DNA from: Enoplolaimus lenunculus
Lineage: Eukaryota; Nematoda; Enoplea; Enoplida; Thoracostomopsidae
Reading direction: 5' to 3'
Length of the DNA stretch: 64,000 nt
Assembly (NCBI GenBank): GCA_030248215.1
Contig: JASANG010001519.1
Span: forward strand, 248,001-312,000
A program made the position numbers and the translations under genes. The notes under the pieces are model-generated. The model saw only the letters and a program-made list of their open reading frames with translations, was not told the DNA's origin and did no database searches. How positions within the stretch are numbered: the first letter of the stretch is position 1; each line of letters starts with the position of its first letter. Of the stretch, positions 52,387 to 63,900 are shown piece after piece.

Positions 52387-53818
52387 TTATATGCCTCATA
52401 TCAATGAACACTACCAAAATAACATGAATAGAACGAGAAGTATTGATTTAAGCTGTCTATATGATGCAAAGATTCTCGTGTATGGTCCTAGAAGGTAGAA
52501 GCGAGGGTTCGAGTTGTTTGTTAAGTTTCATTCTTGTATCGCGCCTAGGCTTAGGAATGCTTTTATACTAATGACACTCCAAATAACCATTTGCCTTAAT
52601 TTCTATGCTATTCAAAGTTCGTTTTCAGCTAGTGCTTAAATACCTTTCGGTGCAGGCCTATAACCAAAGTATTAACAAGCTGAGGCGCGGGATTAGCGCA
52701 AAATTTTAGGACGGATATGCGAAAATTTGCAGGATTTACAAACACGGTGGATACGAGGGGGAGTGGGGGGGGCATCCCAAATCCGAAAATATTGTGATAA
52801 TATTGTAAGGTTCATACTTTACAAATTTTTACTTTTATCAAATCATAATTACTTTTAGCTCTCTCGCTCGTTTCCTTGGCGAGGTTTTTTGCACAATACG
52901 ACCGCTCGTATCTGCGTCAAAATATTTACTAATTATGATAAATTGTTTGCCCGAACGGGACTATATTATTCTGGCAGGTTAAGCCTCCCTTCGCCCGGCC
53001 CGCTCTTGCTACAGACCTGTTTCGCAGTTTCGCAAAGACAAACGACCACCGGTTTTAATTGGTGCTGGCTAAAACTCACCAGTGATGACACCGACTCTGT
53101 AGCATTATTCCGCGCACAGCCGGAAGTTCCGCAATCAAAATGCTAACCAGATACCAACAAATCTATAATATTTTCTTACCTCTTGTCAGCATAAAAAGCA
53201 TCTAAAATATTTGTTTCATTCATGATCTGTAAATAATTGCCTTTTCGCATGAAAAGTTAAACAATGCTGGAATGTTTGTATTTTTGGAATTTTATACTGA
53301 AATTGTGATCATTCATAGGCCATGTGTGACGTCGCTGCTCTATCTGGATGGACTTCGTTTTAAATGCAGCCCCGGCATGGCAGGACTAAGGGACCCGGGC
53401 TAAACAGGCCATGCCTGTTTTCCAACAGATATCAAAACTAAAATTTTGTATTAAGATTATAGTGCTAAAATTACGATTGACTTCACGCTCGCTTCGTTCG
53501 CGAAATGTTTTCCGTTTATTAAATTACGTGTCCCGGTTAAAATGATTGGATCGGCCACTCTCAATGCAGTCTACAAAATTATAGATGTATCGCAATAAAA
53601 TGCCCAAACCAGCGCTATTTCGGCTGATTTGATCAGGTTTCATGCAATTTGAGCCAGGTGAAAACGACAAACGTTCTTGCTGAAATTATTATTTGGTGCA
53701 TTTTCAGCAATAATCTGCACCCTCGTTTATTGTCAAATAAATTGGTCGACTATAATTATAGCAACATGCTTACTGAGAAGCTGGAAGATTTAGAGCTGGG
53801 GGGGCATAAGCTAAGGCT
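52387..53818. other. Non-coding region, nothing firm
   Basis: A TTAGGAATGCTTTTATACTA fragment near 52549 may be a family C end. A GC-rich G-run lies at 52759-52774. No coding exon with family features. The short ORFs were not convincing. Confidence 0.4.
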
Positions 53819-54023
53819 GGCCGATGTTACTTTAAGAGGCGTTCACGTTTCTGGTGGCTGTATAAAAGAGTAGGTTTTGATTCTAGATTACATTTTTATG
53901 CTTAGCCTTAGGCTTATGCCTTAGACCTAGGCTTAGGAACTCATTTTTGCACCGGTTAGGCTTAGGCTTAGGCTTAGAAATATGCTTAATCAACTGTTAC
54001 TCCTCTTAAAGTAACATTGGCCG
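53819..54023. mobile_element. Family C' MITE
   Basis: GGCCGATGTTACTTTAAGAG then GCGTTCACGTTTCTGGTGG at the left; CTCCTCTTAAAGTAACATTG then GCC at the right. TTAGGC repeats inside. Confidence 0.82.
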
Positions 54024-54202
54024 GAGGCTTATGATGTTTAGTATTATACTTAGTCTTAAGTTTAAATTCGGGCTTATATTCAGGCATAAGTTTAGGCGTA
54101 ATTGGCCGGCTGGTATAGTTAACATGGGCCAAAAAACCTGAATAGAACACTGGATTAATAGCGATTATAAACTCCATGACAGCAGAGAGCATGAAAATCA
54201 TC

Positions 54203-54358
54203 GCCAATATTACTTTGAGGGGCGTAGCCGTAGTAAGACCCAAGCCTCAAAGTAAAGATAAACCTAAATTAAGCTTAAGCCGCAGCCTAAGCCTAAAATT
54301 GCCTAGAGCTTAAGCTTACTCTATTACAGTCTAGCTGGAACACGATACGCCGCCTTGA
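54203..54358. mobile_element. Family C/C' MITE, chimeric or decayed
   Basis: The left end GCCAATATTACTTTGAGGGG is C'-type. The right side TTAAGCTTACTCTATTACAG and GGAACACGATACGCC is C-type. Few TTAGGC units remain. Confidence 0.6.
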
Positions 54359-54713
54359 AGAGCAAACATACAGACTTAAATCGAAACGGCACCAGTTGAT
54401 TGGGTCCATAACGGTTTCCACAAAGAACATTGAACAATAAAATATAAACCGTTAGGTTCGCTGGAAAAACGTTCGAGAAACTACTATAGGATTTTGATAA
54501 AAAACATCGAAATACTGAAAATTGATACTACGAAAAGACACGTGCGCTAGAAGCTAAACACGAGAAGACGAAATTAAAAATATGGCTGAAACAGTTAATG
54601 AGCATCGTTTATCATCTGTGGTCATTAAATCCTACGACGCTTGCAATCTGAAACGACCCGTATGGTGTTTACCAAAGTTCGATAAATTGAAAACAATTGG
54701 GGTCTGATATGCA
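54359..54713. other. Non-coding, nothing firm
   Basis: A 41-codon open frame at 54583 (MAETVNEHRLSSVVIKSY) has no recognised family and no clear splice context. Confidence 0.35.
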
Positions 54714-54959
54714 CACTGTAAATTCCATTGAGTTGATTTCACCTCTGAATCACTCAGTCTGAGTTAGGACTATCAGAACTCATAATTCTGAGTTGGTATA
54801 ACTCATTCTGATTTAATTAATCAACTTTCTCGGAATGAAATCAACTCAGAGTGAGAATCAACTCCAGTCAGAGTGAGTTAAAGTTTGCTGTTAATATTAA
54901 CTCAGAAATAACTAACTTTCTGTCTGACTTGATTAATCAACTCATTGGAGTTTACAGTG
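54714..54959. mobile_element. Family G MITE
   Basis: Inverted ends CACTGTAAATTCCATTGAGT and CATTGGAGTTTACAGTG. The arms repeat GAGTTGATT / AATCAACTC. About 246 bp, complete. Confidence 0.82.
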
Positions 54960-55169
54960 CAAGTTTTTTTCTAGTCTTGTTGACTTTGATGGGCAAAGCA
55001 AAATAACATTTCAATGAACCCGAACTCGAACACGTTGCAAACATTTTTTTGGTAAAACAAACACAAAAGCTACCGTACTGCATTGAATGGTTAACCTAAT
55101 TGGGCATACCATGCCATTTGGTAGGCATTATAATATCATAGAACTGGTTAGACAATTGATCCAAAATAT
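54960..55169. other. Non-coding spacer between MITEs
   Basis: No element or exon recognised. Confidence 0.4.
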
Positions 55170-55335
55170 GGCCAATGTTAATACTTTAAGGGGCGTAACG
55201 GTAGATTAAGCGTATTCCTAAGCCAAAAGCTAAGCCTAAGCCTAAACCTAAGCAAAAAATGTGTAATCTAGAATCTAAACCTACTCTTTTATAGACCCAC
55301 CACAAACCTGGACGCCCCTTAAAGTAACATGGGCC
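55170..55335. mobile_element. Family C' MITE
   Basis: GGCCAATGTTAATACTTTAA then GGGGCGTAACGGTAG at the left; CGCCCCTTAAAGTAACATGG then GCC at the right. CCTAAGCCTAAG core. Confidence 0.8.
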
Positions 55336-55977
55336 CAAAATATTATCAATGCAATCGTTGGCGTTTAAAAAACTGGTCCAGCCGTATACGGACGGCGTTT
55401 TCACCGGACGGCCTGAAGATCGGGTTTCTAGTGATCTTCCGATTCGGTCATTCTGAAAAAGTGGTCCGGCCATGGTCGGCCGGACAAATCGGCGATGATT
55501 GCCTTGATTATGTTTGCTCTCGTTTTTGGACCCCAAACTTAAATTGTTTAAACAACTAAACACCAATGCTATCCCTAGCCGTCGTGTATGATAAGCTTGT
55601 AAGTTAGCTGGTATATAATTTGGCTGCGGAAATCAAATACGCTCTGCGAATCATGTGGTTGATAGGTACCTTTGCATAACTAGAAATCTAAGACTTGCCA
55701 AATATACCTTCGTCGGTCCATTAGTACATCCAATTAGGCTACAAGTATATCACTTTTTTCAGAATGATAAGTTCAGTAACCCGTAATCTGTACGTAAATC
55801 GGTCAAGTTCTGGTGTGAAATTAATCACATGATTTTATCTTGCGAGTTTGATTCTATGCAAATATTTACCTTCAATACTCAATGCTTATAATGCGGGGGC
55901 GTTGTGCCGCCAACAAAAGGGTTAAAAACATCTGCCCGCTGATTTTCGAAACCAAATTTTGTATTTACGATTTTAGT
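55336..55977. other. Non-coding, nothing firm
   Basis: A short GC-rich stretch at 55375-55500 includes TCCGGCCATGGTCGGCCGGA, a palindrome. No exon recognised. Confidence 0.4.
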
Positions 55978-56122
55978 CCATGTATACAACAGCGTCGGAT
56001 CGTTTTCCTGCGTGGCTGTAATAGAGTAAGTTTACGCTTTAGACTAACTTTTTTACTTAGGTTTAGGCTTAGGCTTAGGAATATACTTCTACGACTGTTC
56101 CGGCACTGTTCTATACATGGGC
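55978..56122. mobile_element. Family C MITE, short copy
   Basis: CCATGTATACAACAGCGTCG then GATCGTTTTCCTGCGTGG; right TTCCGGCACTGTTCTATACA then TGGGC. A few TTAGGC units. Confidence 0.75.
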
Positions 56123-56363
56123 TACAATTTGTATAATGTTAAAATTTAGTTTACTGTTCTTGTTCGTTTTTCTCACGCGATTACTTTCACTGTTTACTTA
56201 TCCTGATTCGTTGGGTGTTCCGGTTGTTGGATTATCTGGTGCACCCCTCACAAAATTTTATTTAATATAAAAACACAGACAGACGGGCAGCGATCTTTAA
56301 TCCCAGTGCGGTGAGGTGGCACTAAACCGACGTAAAGATTCGTTAAAAGTATTCATTTCAAGT
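56123..56363. other. Non-coding spacer between MITEs
   Basis: No element or exon recognised. Confidence 0.4.
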
Positions 56364-56630
56364 CACTGTAAATTCTATTGAGTTGATTAAACTACTCAGA
56401 TAGCGAGTTAGTTAATTGTGAATTAGTAACAGGAAGCATTAACTCTCACTCTGAGTTGGTTTGATTCTCATTCTAAATTGAGTTAACTCCGGGTGAGCTG
56501 ATAAATTAACTTTTAGAATGAGTTGAGTTAACTCAAATATCTGAGTACTGAAAGTCCTAATTCAGAGCTCAAGCTTGTGAGTAAATTCAACTCATTCAGA
56601 GTTAACATCAACTCACTGGAATTTACAGTA
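56364..56630. mobile_element. Family G MITE
   Basis: CACTGTAAATTCTATTGAGT at the left and CACTGGAATTTACAGTA at the right, with GAGTTGA/TCAACTC arms. Confidence 0.8.
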
Positions 56631-56739
56631 CATCATATTTTACGAAACTGAAACCTTACCTTTACCACCAGCAACGTGAGCTCATGTACACATTCCTAAA
56701 CCAAATCTATTTCCAAAATTTCAGACGTGTCCTAAACTT

Positions 56740-56992
56740 CACCGTAAATTCCAGGGAGTTGAGATTAACTCAGAATGCGTTGAATTCGTTTCAGTCGTCT
56801 GAGCTCCGAATTAGGTCTTTCACAACTCGGAATTCTGAATTGATTGAACTCATTCATGAGTTAATTTATCGGACCACCAGGAGTTAAATCAACTCAGAGC
56901 GAGTTGATGTTTCGTGTGATTAACTCAGAAATAACCAGAAATGACTAATTAGCTCTCTGAGTTGATTAATCAACTCATCGGAATTTACAGTG
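56740..56992. mobile_element. Family G MITE
   Basis: CACCGTAAATTCCAGGGAGT at the left and CATCGGAATTTACAGTGT at the right. It lies only 110 bp from another copy of the same family. Confidence 0.8.
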
Positions 56993-57061
56993 TACGAGAT
57001 AGGCTTTAGACTTGGGTTTAAACTTGAGTTTGAAGGAATCGAAACTTTACAAGAACCGGGG

Positions 57062-57262
57062 TCCATGTATAGAAGAGGGCCGGATCGTTTTCCGGAGGGG
57101 CTATAATAGAGTCAGTTTAAGCTTACATTAATATTTTACTTAGGCTTAGACTTAGGCTTAAGCTTAGGAATAGACTCATCCATACGCTTAGGCCTAGCCT
57201 TAGGCTTAGGCTTAGGCTTAGGAATATGCTTATACTACTGTTTCGGCCCTGTTCTATACATG
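57062..57262. mobile_element. Family C MITE (TTAGGC-bearing)
   Basis: CCATGTATAGAAGAGGGCCG then GATCGTTTTCCGGAGGGG; right TTTCGGCCCTGTTCTATACA then TG. Core (TTAGGC)n. Confidence 0.83.
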
Positions 57263-58418
57263 ATCCAGAACCGGAGTGTTTGAAAACTCAAAAACAGACT
57301 ACTATCGCTTCTGACTTTCCGTAACAGCGGTTCTATTATCGAACAAGTAAGCTCATTAAACATTGGATAAATATTAAAAATATTGAATCTAAATTTGAGT
57401 TTCGTTGAAACTCTGAAAAATATACAACATCATTTATCGAAGATAAAGCAAACAAAATTTACATTTAATAAGAAATCACTGAATATACACAAGCGTCTGC
57501 AGTGTATTTACGTTTAATTGCAGCAACAATATTTTGCTCAAATCGTTTGTGATAAGAGCTAAAATAAATAAATAAATAAAATTTTATAACTGCAGTGCGC
57601 TTGCATAATCTCTGTAATTTACGCTAATCTCTGAGAACATTACAATATTGATCAGAGCGCAGTTTTCGGTAGTAAGAAATTTTCACATTTCTTCTATTTT
57701 GTGTCTTTGTTGTTATTTTTGGCTTTGTTGTACTGCTACGAACCAATAACGAATGAACTCAAGAGGGCCAGGTATGTGTGTAAGAGGAGTCGTATCTGCT
57801 CACCCATAAGCTCTACACGAGTAGGTATATGGATTGAAATGTGTTTGAGAAATTCATCACAACGGTTCAGTTGGCTGAATGTTTCCCAGTTGCATACGGT
57901 AACACAATAATCCGGCGGTGCTAATGAGAGAGATGCTAAAACGAGACCAGTCCTCTTCAGAGGCGGATGCAAACATTTACTGACGGGGGGTAGAATGCTA
58001 AATGTTATGAAACGGAAAAAATTGTAAAATGGTAAGGAAGTACCTTAATATCATATTATCACCAAAAAATTCTACCGGAAAAAAGGTAAGGTGTTACAAA
58101 AAATACATTTTTTGGGAGAAAATTTTAGCGTACGAACGTTATTTTATTTTATCACCAAAAAATTCTTACAGTGGGACGCACGCCTCCCTCCGGATCCGTA
58201 CGTGAGCCTCTTTAGGTCGAAAACTTTTAGGCTAGTATACTCGTCAAAGATGAAGACTAAAACACTTCCTGTTTATCGTTTACTTAAGTTTCAGAACTGT
58301 ACGCGGGTTCGTTAGCAAGAATTCGTGCGAAGAAGTGTATACGGCGTACATATTTTGACAAATCATTGTCACATTGTTTGATATTTTGGAGTTTTACAAG
58401 ATTTGCAACCACTTTGAC
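57263..58418. other. Non-coding region, one unproven minus-strand ORF
   Basis: Minus strand 57736-57972 is open. It contains APPDYCVTVCNWETFSQLN and CDEFLKHISIHIPTRVELMG, which has a protein-like look, with a possible TTAG acceptor at its start. No family and no donor were convincing. An (AAAT)n run lies near 57565. Confidence 0.3.
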
Positions 58419-59112
58419 CAGTTAAATTTACCACTTTGACCAGTTAAAATTACCACTTTGACCAGTTAAAATTACCACTTTGACCAGTTAAAATTACCAC
58501 TTTGACCAGTTAAAATTACCAATTTGACCAGTTAAAATTACCACTTTGACCACTTAAAATTACCACTTTGACCAGTTAAAATTACCACTTTGATGAGTTA
58601 AAATTCCCACTTTGACCAGTTAAAATTATCACTTTGACCAGTTAAAATTACCACTTTGACCAGTTAAAATTACCACTTTGACCAGTTAAAATTACCACTT
58701 TGACCAGTTAAAATTACCACTTTGACCAGTTAAAATTACCAATTTGACCACTTAAAATTACCACTTTGACCAGTTAAAATTACCACTTTGACCAGTTAAA
58801 ATTACCACTTTGACCAGTTAAAATTACCACTTTGACCAGTTAAAATTACCACTTTGACCAGTTAAAATTACCACTTTGACCAGTTAAAATTACCACTTTG
58901 ACCAGTTAAAATTACCACTTTGATGAGTTAAAATTCCCACTTTGACCAGTTAAAATTACCACTTTGACCAGTTAAAATTACCACTTTGACCAGTTAAAAT
59001 TACCACTTTGACCAGTTAAAATTACCACTTTGACCAGTTAAAATTACCACTTTGACCAGTTAAAATTACCACTTTGACCACTTAAAATTACCACTTTGAC
59101 CAGTTAAAATTA
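58419..59112. repeat. 22-bp minisatellite, about 31 copies
   Basis: Unit TTACCACTTTGACCAGTTAA plus AA. Most copies are identical. The marked variants TTTGATGAGTTAAAATTCCC occur at 58590 and 58920, exactly 330 bp (15 units) apart. AATTTGACC variants and CACTTAAAA variants also recur, so block duplication took place. Confidence 0.95.
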
Positions 59113-59504
59113 AATAAAAAATACGAAAATTAAAAATAAAAAAATGCTATTTTAAAAGAATTCAAGCTCTGTAAGCGTCTGTGAAAGCTTCGCTGACATT
59201 TAAAGTCGGCATCAGGTAAAACATCAGACACAACTATTCAAACTAGCAGTAATTACCGTCTTTGTTGAATATTTGCTACTAATATTTGAAGCGTTTCAAA
59301 CAATTAATTGCTTCCAGAGAGAAAAGTTGTGTTTATCTAAAGTTTATTTGCATTTTCGGTTTGTTTAAGAAAATTATCATCAAAATAACCACGCAGCGGT
59401 ACTTACGTACCGGAGGGAAATTATTATAAATACGAAAATATTTTGACTAATTTCCAGCGAAGGCTGAGATTTTTTAGAAAAAAACCAACGTTGAAAGCAT
59501 GATT
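59113..59504. other. Non-coding, nothing recognised
   Basis: AT-rich sequence between the minisatellite and a family C element. Confidence 0.4.
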
Positions 59505-59713
59505 GGACCAATGTAAAGAACAGGGGCGGAACAGTATTGTAAGCATATTCCTAAGCATAAGCACTGAGCCTAAGCCTAAGCCTAAGCGTAAGAATGAGCA
59601 TATTCCTAAACCTAAGCCTAAGCCTAAGCCAAGCATAAAAATAGCCTAAAGCTTAAGCTTACTCTTTCTGGTCCCACAGAAAAATGTTCCGCCCCCGATC
59701 TTTACATGGGCCC
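59505..59713. mobile_element. Family C MITE (CCTAAG orientation)
   Basis: GGACCAATGTAAAGAACAGG then GGCGGAACAGTATTG; right GAAAAATGTTCCGCCCCCGA then TCTTTACATGGGCCC. Confidence 0.83.
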
Positions 59714-59838
59714 ATGTTTGTAACAAGATTACACACTTTATCAGTAAAATTGCATAAATGCAGAGACAGGTATATGCAAAGCTAGTTTTGGAAAAATATA
59801 TATTCTCAAAACATGTTTTACAAAAATGATACCAACTT

Positions 59839-60037
59839 TGGCCCATGTATAGAACAGGGCCGGAACAGTAGCATAAGCATATTCCTAAAGCCTAAGCCTA
59901 AGCGTATGAATGTACCTATTCCTAAACGTAAGCCTTAGTAGCAGCCTAAGCCTAAGCAAAAAATTAGTCTAAAGCTTAAACTGACTCTATTATAGCCACT
60001 CCGGAAAACTATCCGGCCCTGTTCTATACATGGGCCC
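59839..60037. mobile_element. Family C MITE, the most symmetric copy
   Basis: TTGGCCCATGTATAGAACAG then GGCCGGAACAGTAGC; right ATCCGGCCCTGTTCTATACA then TGGGCCCAA. The termini are inverted repeats of about 24 bp ending in TTGGGCCC. Confidence 0.85.
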
Positions 60038-60429
60038 AAATGATATCATTTGTGTAAAAATTTAAAATTTTTACACGAGAGATTAAACTTTTACCAAAAA
60101 GTGCGTGGGTATCTAATTCGCACTTTGCCTCGCTTATTTGCTTCTAAGCTAAACAGATATTTGTTCCCGTAATTGCATGTTTGTCGCAGCGTACGTAAAC
60201 TGCACAAACAACATATTTGTCTGTAAAAAGTTAAACTGAAACGAAACCAATCAGGCCAATTATAAGACTATGCCGGCAATCAACATAACGGTTATATCCA
60301 TGAATAATACTTCTCTCATGTACATTAAAATAAAAAAACTTGCATAACCATTTCCTTGCTTTCTGATGGGAGTTGTTCACTATCATTACTCGACTATAAC
60401 AGGTTGATGTTCGAGCTGAAAGGAATTGG
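60038..60429. other. Non-coding spacer
   Basis: No element or exon recognised. Confidence 0.4.
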
Positions 60430-60637
60430 CTCATGTAAATATCAGGGGCGGAACGTTTTTCTGTGGGTTGCAATAGAGTAAGCTTAAGCTTTAGACTAAT
60501 TTTTCGTTTGGCTTAGGCTTAGACTTAGGCTTAAGCTTAGGAATATGCTCTTTCTTACGCTTAGGCTTACGCTTAGGATTAGGCTTATACTTAGCAATAT
60601 GGTTATAATACTGTTCCGCCACTGTTCTTTACATTAT
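60430..60637. mobile_element. Family C MITE
   Basis: TCATGTAAATATCAGGGGCG then GAACGTTTTTCTGTGGG; right CTGTTCCGCCACTGTTCTTT then ACATTA. TTAGGC core with TTACGC variants. Confidence 0.8.
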
Positions 60638-60755
60638 CCAAGGGTTTCCACGTCTTTGATTCAGCTTGCTTTGCGCAATATTTTATCTAGCCTCAATATT
60701 CACAATTGCCCACATGGTAAGAATATATATTTACTTTTTAAATGTTGCACATAAT

Positions 60756-60951
60756 GTGATCACGGCCAGAACGTTTTTCTGTGCTACTAGAAAAAAGTAA
60801 GTTTAAGCTTTAGACTGATTTTTGGCTTGGTTCAGGCTTAGACTTAGGCTTAAGCTTAGGAAAATGTTCATTCTTACGCTTAGGCTTACGCTTAGGATTA
60901 GGCCTATACTTAGGAATATGCTTATAATACTGTTTCGCCTCTATTCTTCAC
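60756..60951. mobile_element. Family C MITE
   Basis: AATGTGATCACGGCCAGAAC then GTTTTTCTGTGC; right CTGTTTCGCCTCTATTCTTC. The interior block (CTTAGGCTTACGCTTAGG) is almost the same as in 60430-60637, suggesting a recent common source or local duplication. Confidence 0.72.
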
Positions 60952-61705
60952 AGTGACGCAATACGCTGATTTTACCAATCAAAAATACCCGACGTACTGA
61001 TTCAACACGAAAGAAAACTGTTAAAAATAGCCGGTGAAAATTATTTGTTTTAGTTCCACACGAGATATGGTACAATTTTAGAACATTCATAAAAATAGAA
61101 AATATAGCCAGCAGGGTTTCTTAAAATTAAGAGATTTGCTGTTTTGTACAAAAAAATGAATGGAAAAAATATTTTTCCTGTCTTATATGAAGGCGTGCGA
61201 AGATAAAAGAAACGCTACATTTTGCTTTTAGATTGAGTAGAGTACAGTTAGCAAAGATATTTGGTTTGACAAAGCCGAAGCCTGTAGGCAATAAGCGTAT
61301 ACTTGGGCTTTTAGTCGAATGGCCTGCATATGTTAATATTAAATTAAAGTACTTTGATTGCTTACGAATTTTAGAATAAATCAAATATTTTATTTCGCTT
61401 TGTTTAGGTGTGACATTTGGACTGTTTTTAATCAAAATGTTGTGTTGATATTATTTTTGTTTCAGATATTCTAAGATGTACTAATGTTGCATCTCGAGCA
61501 GTGATATTTGGTTTTCGAAAATTGTAAAATTCCAGCTGCAAAATGTAAATTTTCAACCAACGTCGTATATTTTTAATAAGTCGTGTCAAGTTGGTTCCAA
61601 CAAAAAACAAGGCGATTCATCGTTTTCAACATTCAATACTAAAAGCGAAATTTTATTATTTATAAAGTTCTCTTTTCAAATCTTGAAATTAATTTTGGTG
61701 AAATA
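60952..61705. other. Non-coding, nothing recognised
   Basis: AT-rich; the ORFs present have no family features. Confidence 0.4.
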
Positions 61706-61985
61706 AAGCCCAATTCACACGTGCAAAATTCAGCTGTGAGAACTTGCAGCTGCAACTTGCACTTGCAAGTTTTGTCCTAAATCTCGTTCGAAAAACTTAC
61801 CACTTCAAATAATTCATTAAAAACCACACCTAGGAATTTAGTTCTCACATGTGTGAACAACCAGGCAAATTCATTGAATTTATTGCAGCCGCATTCTCAT
61901 TGGCTGATGAAAAAATGCAACTTCTGCGTACAATTTACACCTGTAAGTTCTCGCAGCAAAAACTTGCACGTGTGAATATGGCTTT
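61706..61985. mobile_element. Family E MITE, best-preserved copy
   Basis: Left AAGCCCAATTCACACGTGCA then GAGAACTTGCAGCTGCAAC; right GCAAAAACTTGCACGTGTGA then ATATGGCTTTA. The termini are inverted (AAAGCC...GGCTTT). Confidence 0.8.
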
Positions 61986-62327
61986 ACCAATTCTTTTATA
62001 ATAAAAGTTTCTAAAATTTTTTATCACAATAACGGAGTCGTGGTGGGTGTCTGAAAACTTTTTGACATCATTCATTAAAATTTGTTCTAATTTTAACACT
62101 TCCACAGCTTTTCTGAAAAATATTGACAAATGTGTTATAGGTATTAATGGAAATACAAAACCTATACAGACACCGCTCAATTATTCTGTAGCTTGTCGAT
62201 ATCTCCATTATATTAAAAAGCACATTTTAGTGAATATCTTTCAGAAATGCTGCTGAAAAACTGTAATTTCCAACAGTGACTGCGAAATTTATGCAAATTT
62301 TGTCTAAATGTCACCCCGGTTTTGTGG
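61986..62327. other. Non-coding, nothing recognised
   Basis: AT-rich; no exon recognised. Confidence 0.4.
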
Positions 62328-62527
62328 CCCGTGTTACTTTAAGGGGCGTCCAGGTTTCTGGTGGGTCCATAAAAGAGTTGGTTTAGATTCTAGATTACAT
62401 TTTTTTGCTTAGGCTTAGGCTTATGCTAAGGTTTACGCTTAGGAACACATTTTTGCAACGTTTAGGCTTAGGTTTAGACTTAGGAATACGCTTAATCTAC
62501 TGTTACGCCCCTTGAAGTAACATTGGC
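62328..62527. mobile_element. Family C' MITE
   Basis: GGCCCGTGTTACTTTAAGGG then GCGTCCAGGTTTCTGGTGG; right CGCCCCTTGAAGTAACATTG then GCC. TTAGGC repeats inside. Confidence 0.82.
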
Positions 62528-62872
62528 CGGTTTTGTTATAAAACAAACTACTTAAAATGAAAGTGGACAATGGTTGGCCAAATTTCACTATATGGACCTG
62601 TCCAGAGACACTGACGGGCTTAGAGACCGGGACGCTTATGCTTATGTTTGGCTAAAACCTTATGCTTTATTGTCAGGTTTAAGCTTAGACTTAAAATTAC
62701 TGCGCAAACCGTTACAGTTAACGCTCGAGTGCAAACATTAGCCTTCAAAACGGCACATAATTGCGGCAGAACGAACTAGAGCTAATTCAGCAAGCCACAC
62801 ACACGGTGTGTAAAATGTAAGTGGTTAACATTCGTTTGGCGTACCTTTAAAGGTTAAGGCTTTACGTCTTTT
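62528..62872. other. Non-coding spacer
   Basis: GGACGCTTATGCTTATGTTT and TTTAAGCTTAGACTTAA may be C-family debris. Nothing else seen. Confidence 0.4.
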
Positions 62873-63028
62873 GGCCAATGTAAAGAACACGGGCGGAACA
62901 GAATTATAGCCATATTCCTGAGCCTAAGCCTAAGCGTAAGCGTAAGAATGAGCATATTCCTAAGGCTAAGCCTAAACCAAGCAAAAAAAAATTAGTCAAA
63001 CCTTAAGCTTACTCTATTGCAGTGCCAT
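62873..63028. mobile_element. Family C MITE, right end missing
   Basis: GGCCAATGTAAAGAACACGG then GCGGAACAG at the left, CCTAAGCCTAAG core. It ends after TTAAGCTTACTCTATTGCAG without the terminal repeat. Confidence 0.75.
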
Positions 63029-63190
63029 AATGCAAGAATTTTGCTAATTTACAGTGAATCATTGGCCGGGTTTTAGCAACTTTAAAATACTTATTTTAAT
63101 GAAATGAAATTTTTGAAAAGTCGGCTGTTACTCAAATTTCGTAACTTTTACGAGCGCTGCATATGAAACTGATTTATCAGCATTGCAACG

Positions 63191-63265
63191 TGTAACTCCC
63201 AGTTTAAAATTAATTAACATTATCGTTAATAACTCAGAAATCACGAACCAAACCAATGAAATCAA
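63191..63265. repeat. Diverged direct repeat flanking the 35-bp minisatellite, left copy
   Basis: TAACTCCCAGTTTAAAATTA then ACATTATCGTTAA. The partner at 63791-63860 reads ATCTCCCAGCTTAAAATATT then ACACTATCGTTAA. Similarity extends for about 70 bp. Confidence 0.6.
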
Positions 63266-63399
63266 AACAACGGAATCCACATTGCAAGACGTACAGAAGG
63301 TATATTCTGTAACATTCATGCTTCAGAAATTTAAGATTTTGATGGCTAAAGCTTTTTTAAAGTATGCAGCACGTTCATTTTTAAACCACGCGAGATTGT

Positions 63400-63749
63400 A
63401 AAGGACAGGGACGCGCATTATCCTTGTATCGGTTAAAGGACTGGGACGCGCATTATCCTTGTATCGGTTAAAGGTCTGGGACGCGCATTATCCTTGTATC
63501 GGTTAAAGGTCTGGGACGCGCATTATCCTTGTATCGGTTAAAGGACTGGGACGCGCATTATCCTTGTATCGGTTAAAGGACTGGGACGCGCATTATCCTT
63601 GTATCGGTTAAAGGACTGGGACGCGCATTATCCTTGTATCGGTTAAAGGACTGGGACGCGCATTATCCTTGTATCGGTTAAAGGACTGGGACGCGCATTA
63701 TCCTTGTATCGATTAAAGGACTGGGACACGCATTATCCTTGTATCGGTC
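63400..63749. repeat. 35-bp minisatellite, ten copies
   Basis: Unit AAGGACTGGGACGCGCATTA then TCCTTGTATCGGTTA, 35 bp, ten nearly identical copies. Variants are few (ACAGGG in the first, GTCTGG in copies three and four, changes in the last). The low divergence means recent growth or homogenisation. Confidence 0.95.
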
Positions 63750-63790
63750 ATAGGTTACGCAACACTTTACGTTTCTAATTAATTTTGTCC

Positions 63791-63860
63791 ATCTCCCAGC
63801 TTAAAATATTAATTAACACTATCGTTAACTCAAAAATATAAAATCCAAATCAAAAATTAA
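63791..63860. repeat. Diverged direct repeat flanking the 35-bp minisatellite, right copy
   Basis: Partner of 63191-63265. Confidence 0.6.
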
Positions 63861-63900
63861 AAATTAGAAGCATAATGCAAAGTTTACAATAACTTTTCAG

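Noticed and set aside
53986-54243. Minus-strand ORF with a hydrophobic start (FMLSAVMEFIIAINPVF)
   Set aside because: Most of it overlaps a family C' element and its end, and the frame ends in TIR sequence. It has no family features.
54583-54708. Short plus-strand ORF MAETVNEHRLSSVVIKSY
   Set aside because: 41 codons, no family, no clear splice sites, and surrounded by MITEs.
57736-57972. Minus-strand ORF with VTVCNWETFSQLNRCDEF
   Set aside because: It looks protein-like and has a possible TTAG acceptor. However, no donor, partner exon or family was found, so it is noted only within the non-coding entry.
58419-59112. CRISPR array
   Set aside because: The units are contiguous 22-bp repeats without unique spacers, in a eukaryotic genome.
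61127-61435. Minus-strand ORF of 102 codons
   Set aside because: Composition is that of random AT-rich sequence (Ile, Lys, Phe), with no motif.
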